A stretch of 64,000 bases of DNA. It comes from Stropharia rugosoannulata. Taxonomy: Eukaryota > Basidiomycota > Agaricomycetes > Agaricales > Strophariaceae. This document shows positions 60,061 to 64,000 of the stretch, piece after piece (positions within the stretch are counted from its first letter, which is position 1; every line of letters begins with the position of its first letter). Made by a program: the position numbers and the translations under genes. Location of the stretch: NCBI GenBank assembly GCA_028532985.1, contig JANCIK010000003.1, positions 4,102,001 to 4,166,000 on the forward strand, in the 5' to 3' direction. The notes under the pieces are model-generated. The model was given only the letters and a program-made list of their open reading frames with translations, ran no database searches and was not told the origin of the DNA.

Positions 60061-62848
60061 CTCAGTCGGTGTGCGCGATGGAGATAAAATTACATTGACT
60101 GACAGTGCAGAGAGGTGAATTGGAGGGCCGGACCTGGAGGATTATGTTGCTCGTAAGTAAACAGAAAATAGGTTACTGAGGCAGACTCTCCTGGTCTTAA
60201 TTACAGACGTCGGGTCAAGGACAGCTGCAACTGCCTTTTGGATGGTTGAATTAGAGAAATTACTATATGTTCACCGCAAAATATTCAAAATAGAGTACAA
60301 GGCTACGACTGATGAATAGCAGCATATATCATCATTACTACTTGATTTCCAAGGGGCATGGGAGTATGTTTACCGTATGTTTACCTTTCTTGCCAACGGA
60401 TACTGCATTGATTCTTCAACTTCTCACTAAATTTCCATTCATACGGTGTGATTTGATCTTCATACACACTACAGCCAATCAGTAGCGCTTTGCCTTCATC
60501 CTGGTCCTCGCCGGATGACTTAATTAAAGAAAGGGTTAAGGCCCGTGCGGCGTCGAGTTGCAGAGAAGCTACGGTACATCTACTCGACATCTACCCCCGG
60601 CAGTCGGCAATCACAAATGACGGATTGACCGTCGGACGCCCTAAAGGCTATGGATTCCGTATCGTTCTGAAAATAGCTGTAAATCGTTACATAATCATTT
60701 GCCATGGCCCGGCGTGCGTCACCCGGTTCATTTTCGTACTGCGACCATTGAATACCACGTCTAGTCTTGTTCGTCCCATCCTGACATCTCGCACGCCAGG
60801 TAATACACTGCAAGTGCAGTAGTGTATCAATCGATACTTGATGGTAGACGGACGGGATCGGTTGATGATTGAGAAAAAGATGACGGTGCGTACCCCTCCG
60901 TACGATTCAAACTCTCCTGCTACTTTTGCATTACAGTGCAGGTTGAGTACTACTTTGAATAATCACGTCCACGCTCCATCTGCGCCCCTGGTCTCATAGA
61001 CAACAATGCGTACCCAGATGCCAATAAAATATGCAGCTAGTCTGGCCATGCGAACACCAATGCTCTATGTCGCTCATGGGTTACTTATAATGTGCGCTTG
61101 GGCACTATCGCTGGTAGTGTGGTGCGCTGGTGTCGTACTCTGTTCTGTCCGACTGGAACATGTTTAGGACTGCACACCTCTACCAATTCTTTACCCATAC
61201 TAGCTACCCTGGCTGGCGACTAGTTCCACCATCAATGCATTGCATTATAAGTCTTGAACGTTACGCCTGAAGTCTCCAACCGCTTACGCAATGTCCGTGA
61301 TGCTCACCCGGAACATCTCAGTACTCACCCTCACTGAGCGGCCTAGCTTTCCACTCAAGCATCACTGCATTCAAGTTAGCCACGACTCACGTTTCGTGTC
61401 CACGTCTCGGATGCATTCTGCGTGTGCCATTATTAGGAGGAACCTTGAGCTCCCAATTGAACAGTTTGGCTGTGTGTCGTCCGGGTATGTTCATACCGCG
61501 TGCTCTGGAGGAGTTCCACGAAGACGCGCAGTGGGACGAAATGTATGATAATGAAATCGCATGCCCGCTATGGACTGCGCGGACATTCGGTGCACTAGGC
61601 TGTGCAGTGTGGATAGCTGGTAGGCATGTTTCTCGGAGTGCGTGATTCCGGTTACAACAGTTACGCTTTGTGCGGTGGGATGGTACTGATGCGGTATGAG
61701 TCATGTATACGTCTTGTGAGCTACGCTGGGAGTTGGTGGAAGGCAATCGTTATGGGACTACGGAGTGACCAAACACTGCCAGGGGCCAGGGGTGAGTGTG
61801 GCACACCGCATACAGATAGGCTCATATTGCCGGTGGTAGTGCAGGGGACCGTAGGGCTTGGGAAATTTGCAATCCGTCCGGAACACAGGTGCAAAATGGG
61901 GTGAACGTGGGTTGGCTTGATGAAATCATTTTGGGACTGCGTCTATAGGGGGATGCTTCTTCCCTCAAGTGATCATGTACATGATGGCGTAGGTGTGCTA
62001 AGTGATTTGAGTAGTGACGGAAGCTAATTAGCTTGTTCCGGTAAATGTATTACCTTTTGGTACAGACTGCATATCCATCAAACCCATTCAAAATTCACTG
62101 CCCAAAGTTACAGTTGGACAGCACACAGGCATGATGGAGACTTGTCACTTAGCAGTGTTAAATTTCATGAGCGCTGCATTGGCAGAATGACATGCAATAT
62201 ACAGTGGTACAGCGCGATTCTCCTCGCACGGTGCGTTTCCTTCGGTATACATACTAAAACCAGATTGGGACGTCCTGAGTCTGTGCACTGACTGGTCAAG
62301 GCGGTGCGGACTTCGAGCAAAGTACGCCTCAAAATTACTGACAATCCCTAGAGTAAAAAACCAAATTATATTCAGTATAAGGTTAGTAAATATTTGCCTT
62401 TCGACGAAAGTAATTAAATTTGAAGCTATTTATATCCGTGTGGTCCCGCTTACAGGTTTCAAGCGGTTGTTTGTTTCCGGGAATAGAGCTGATATTATAC
62501 GGATTTGTTGTATCCTTCCTCGCCTTGATATTGCACACATCCCCACGAGGACACTTCAGGACTAATAGCTAATGACAATGATCATGCATCGTCGAAGTGC
62601 TATATGAATACCATTTGCCATGGTCTATAAGCTGTCATCAGACCAGTTCCGGCTCGTGTATCAGCCCCGTAGTTAGGGTTATGATATGTGTATTTCGCCC
62701 AACGGGGTATGGCTGTGCCAGGAACGGCATCCATTGGTTTGTGGCGGAATGGGCGCGGGAAATATCTTCAGGCAAGCGCGCAACTCCCGAACCGATATGC
62801 AAAGTACTGTGCGAGAATGCAGCATTTTGAACTCTATGGCAAGGTTTG
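60061..62848. other. Intergenic region before the second peroxygenase
   Basis: Minus-strand frames at 60381-60813 and plus-strand frames at 61291-61904 have no recognised domain. The last part is promoter sequence of the peroxygenase gene. Confidence 0.4.
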
Positions 62849-62857
62849 AGTATAAAA
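62849..62857 (+). promoter_or_regulatory. TATA box of the plus-strand peroxygenase gene
   Basis: GTATAAAAG about 76-84 bp before the ATG at 62933. The first gene of the pair has TATAAAA in a comparable place. Confidence 0.55.
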
Positions 62858-62932
62858 GCTATGGTGGACAAAGTTGAAGCTCGCAGAGTCATCTGGCCAA
62901 TTCTGTACATTCACACATAGCTAACAGACTCC

Positions 62933-64000
62933 ATGAAGTTCCTCAGCTCCTCTTCACTTCTGGCCCTCGTCACCGTGGCTGTTGCATATCCCTCGCATAT
63001 GTCTCTTGCGGGTCTCTCACGGGAGCAGCTCGACACTATCGTTCCGACGCTCGCATTTACGCCTCCCCCACCGCCCCCGCCGCCCATGAACTTTACCGGA
63101 ATCAAGCTCGTTAATGATGCACAACATCCCTTCCAGCCTCTCCAGCCCGGCGACCAGCGTGGCCCATGTCCGGCATTGAACACGCTCGCTTCGCATGGGG
63201 TAAGCTGCCTGCTACATCGGTTGAGAAAGTCTGACAGAATCCGTATTTTCAATCACTAGTATCTCCCACGCAATGGCATTACCACTCCGAATGAGATCAT
63301 CGAAGCCGTTCAAGAAGGTATGTACTTCCTTGACTGAATGATAAATTAGTAGAGCTTTTTTGTTAGGGTTCAACATGGATTACAACCTAGCGCGCTTTTT
63401 GGCTTTTGCAGGTTTCCTGGTAGACGGTAATATGATCACGAACAAGATCAGCATAGGCGCGAAAACGTCTCTTACCGGACCAGATGTCTCCCCGGCAACT
63501 GCTGGTGGATTGGATACACACAACGTCTTTGAAGGTTAGCAGAGTTTACTTTCATTATAATCATAATTGATATGTCTACAGGTGACACCAGTATGACGCG
63601 TTTAGACTCCCACCTCGGAAACAACCACGATTTCAATGAAGAGCTATTCGACCAAGTACGTAATCTGAGTCCTGATTCGAAATTAACACTTCTGAAGATC
63701 CTGGATTTGTAGTTTATTGATCTCAGCAACAGCTACGGAGCAGGGAAATACAATCTAGTCGTCTCTGGCAAGTTGCGCGAGCAGCGCATTATGCAATCCA
63801 TTGCGGGGAACCCTGACTTTACTTTTGTGTCACCGCGGTACTTCACTGCGTATACCGAGGCTGCGTTCCCCTTCCAATTCTTCGTGGACGGCAGGTTCAC
63901 CCCCGGTGAGCTCGATATGGACGCGGCGCGGAACTTCTTCCAGCTGCATCAGTTCCCGGACGACTTCCACCGCTCTGCGACACCACAAAGCTCGCGGGCG
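62933..64000 (+). CDS. Unspecific peroxygenase (heme-thiolate peroxidase), 3' end outside window
   Basis: Exons 62933-63199, 63260-63317, 63367-63534, 63582-63655 and 63713-64000 (cut by the window end) have exactly the same sizes as the first four exons of the paralogue at 48793-50147. The signal peptide is MKFLSSSSLLALVTVAVA. The PCP motif (RGPCPALNTLASHG), EGD in EGDTSMTR, and the Arg-Glu pair in SPRYFTAYTEAAFPF are all intact. All introns here use GT donors, including intron 3 (GTTAGC), where the other copy has GC. About 12.8 kb separates the two genes and they are divergently transcribed, an inverted duplication. The C-terminus is not visible, so completeness cannot be judged. Confidence 0.92.

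Noticed and set aside
62911..63252. Minus-strand Gly-rich frame opposite peroxygenase exon 1
   Set aside because: It is the complement of the proline run and signal peptide of the plus-strand peroxygenase.
1..64000. CRISPR array, bacterial operon, riboswitch or prophage
   Set aside because: The gene structure is eukaryotic with spliceosomal introns. The repeats at 1000-3480 are diverged and exon-like, with no regular spacers.

Overview
The window looks like nuclear DNA of a filamentous basidiomycete, most likely a wood- or litter-decaying Agaricomycete. The genes are split by many short introns (about 50-70 bp, GTRNGT...CTGAC...YAG). The gene set also fits: two heme-thiolate peroxygenases, a laccase remnant, a GPI-type GH16 glucanase, F-box proteins, a metacaspase with a low-complexity prodomain, MCT-type MFS carriers, and a Ty3/Gypsy element with a single gag-pr / pol arrangement. 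The genus cannot be told from the sequence.

Layout. 1-840: broken 5' fragment of a metacaspase gene. 1000-3480: array of diverged exon-like repeat modules, best read on the minus strand. 5990-6446 and 21137-23250: a second exon/intron-rich module region on the plus strand, split by the retroelements. 6447-21136: LTR-internal-LTR-internal-LTR, two Ty3/Gypsy copies (minus strand) sharing the middle LTR. The right copy has intact reading frames and the left copy is broken by five small deletions. About 24050-26240: the full-length metacaspase gene, whose 5' part is the parent or sister of the fragment at 1-840. 26492-32538: two tandem paralogous MFS carriers (minus) with duplicated promoters.

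35190-36146: PalI/SUR7-type membrane protein. 36590-37590: 5'-truncated laccase (minus). 38454-40023: F-box protein. 41217-41774: two intron-containing tRNA-Tyr genes in inverted orientation. 42243-42435 onward: candidate small secreted protein. 43037-44137: cyclin-like protein with a short peptide repeat (minus). 45223-46778: GH16 glucanase-like GPI protein (minus). 48793-50147: unspecific peroxygenase (minus). 54189-57044: 899-residue F-box-type protein. 62933-64000: second peroxygenase (plus), cut by the window edge. The two peroxygenases have identical exon sizes and face away from each other about 12.8 kb apart.

The window is not an operon-like system. The recurring theme is duplication: metacaspase, MFS pair, tRNA pair, peroxygenase pair, tandem retroelement and module arrays. 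The secreted oxidative enzymes and the glucanase fit a saprotrophic or wood-associated life. Large stretches (3480-5990, 32539-35189, 46779-48792, 50148-54188, 57045-62932) show no convincing gene.
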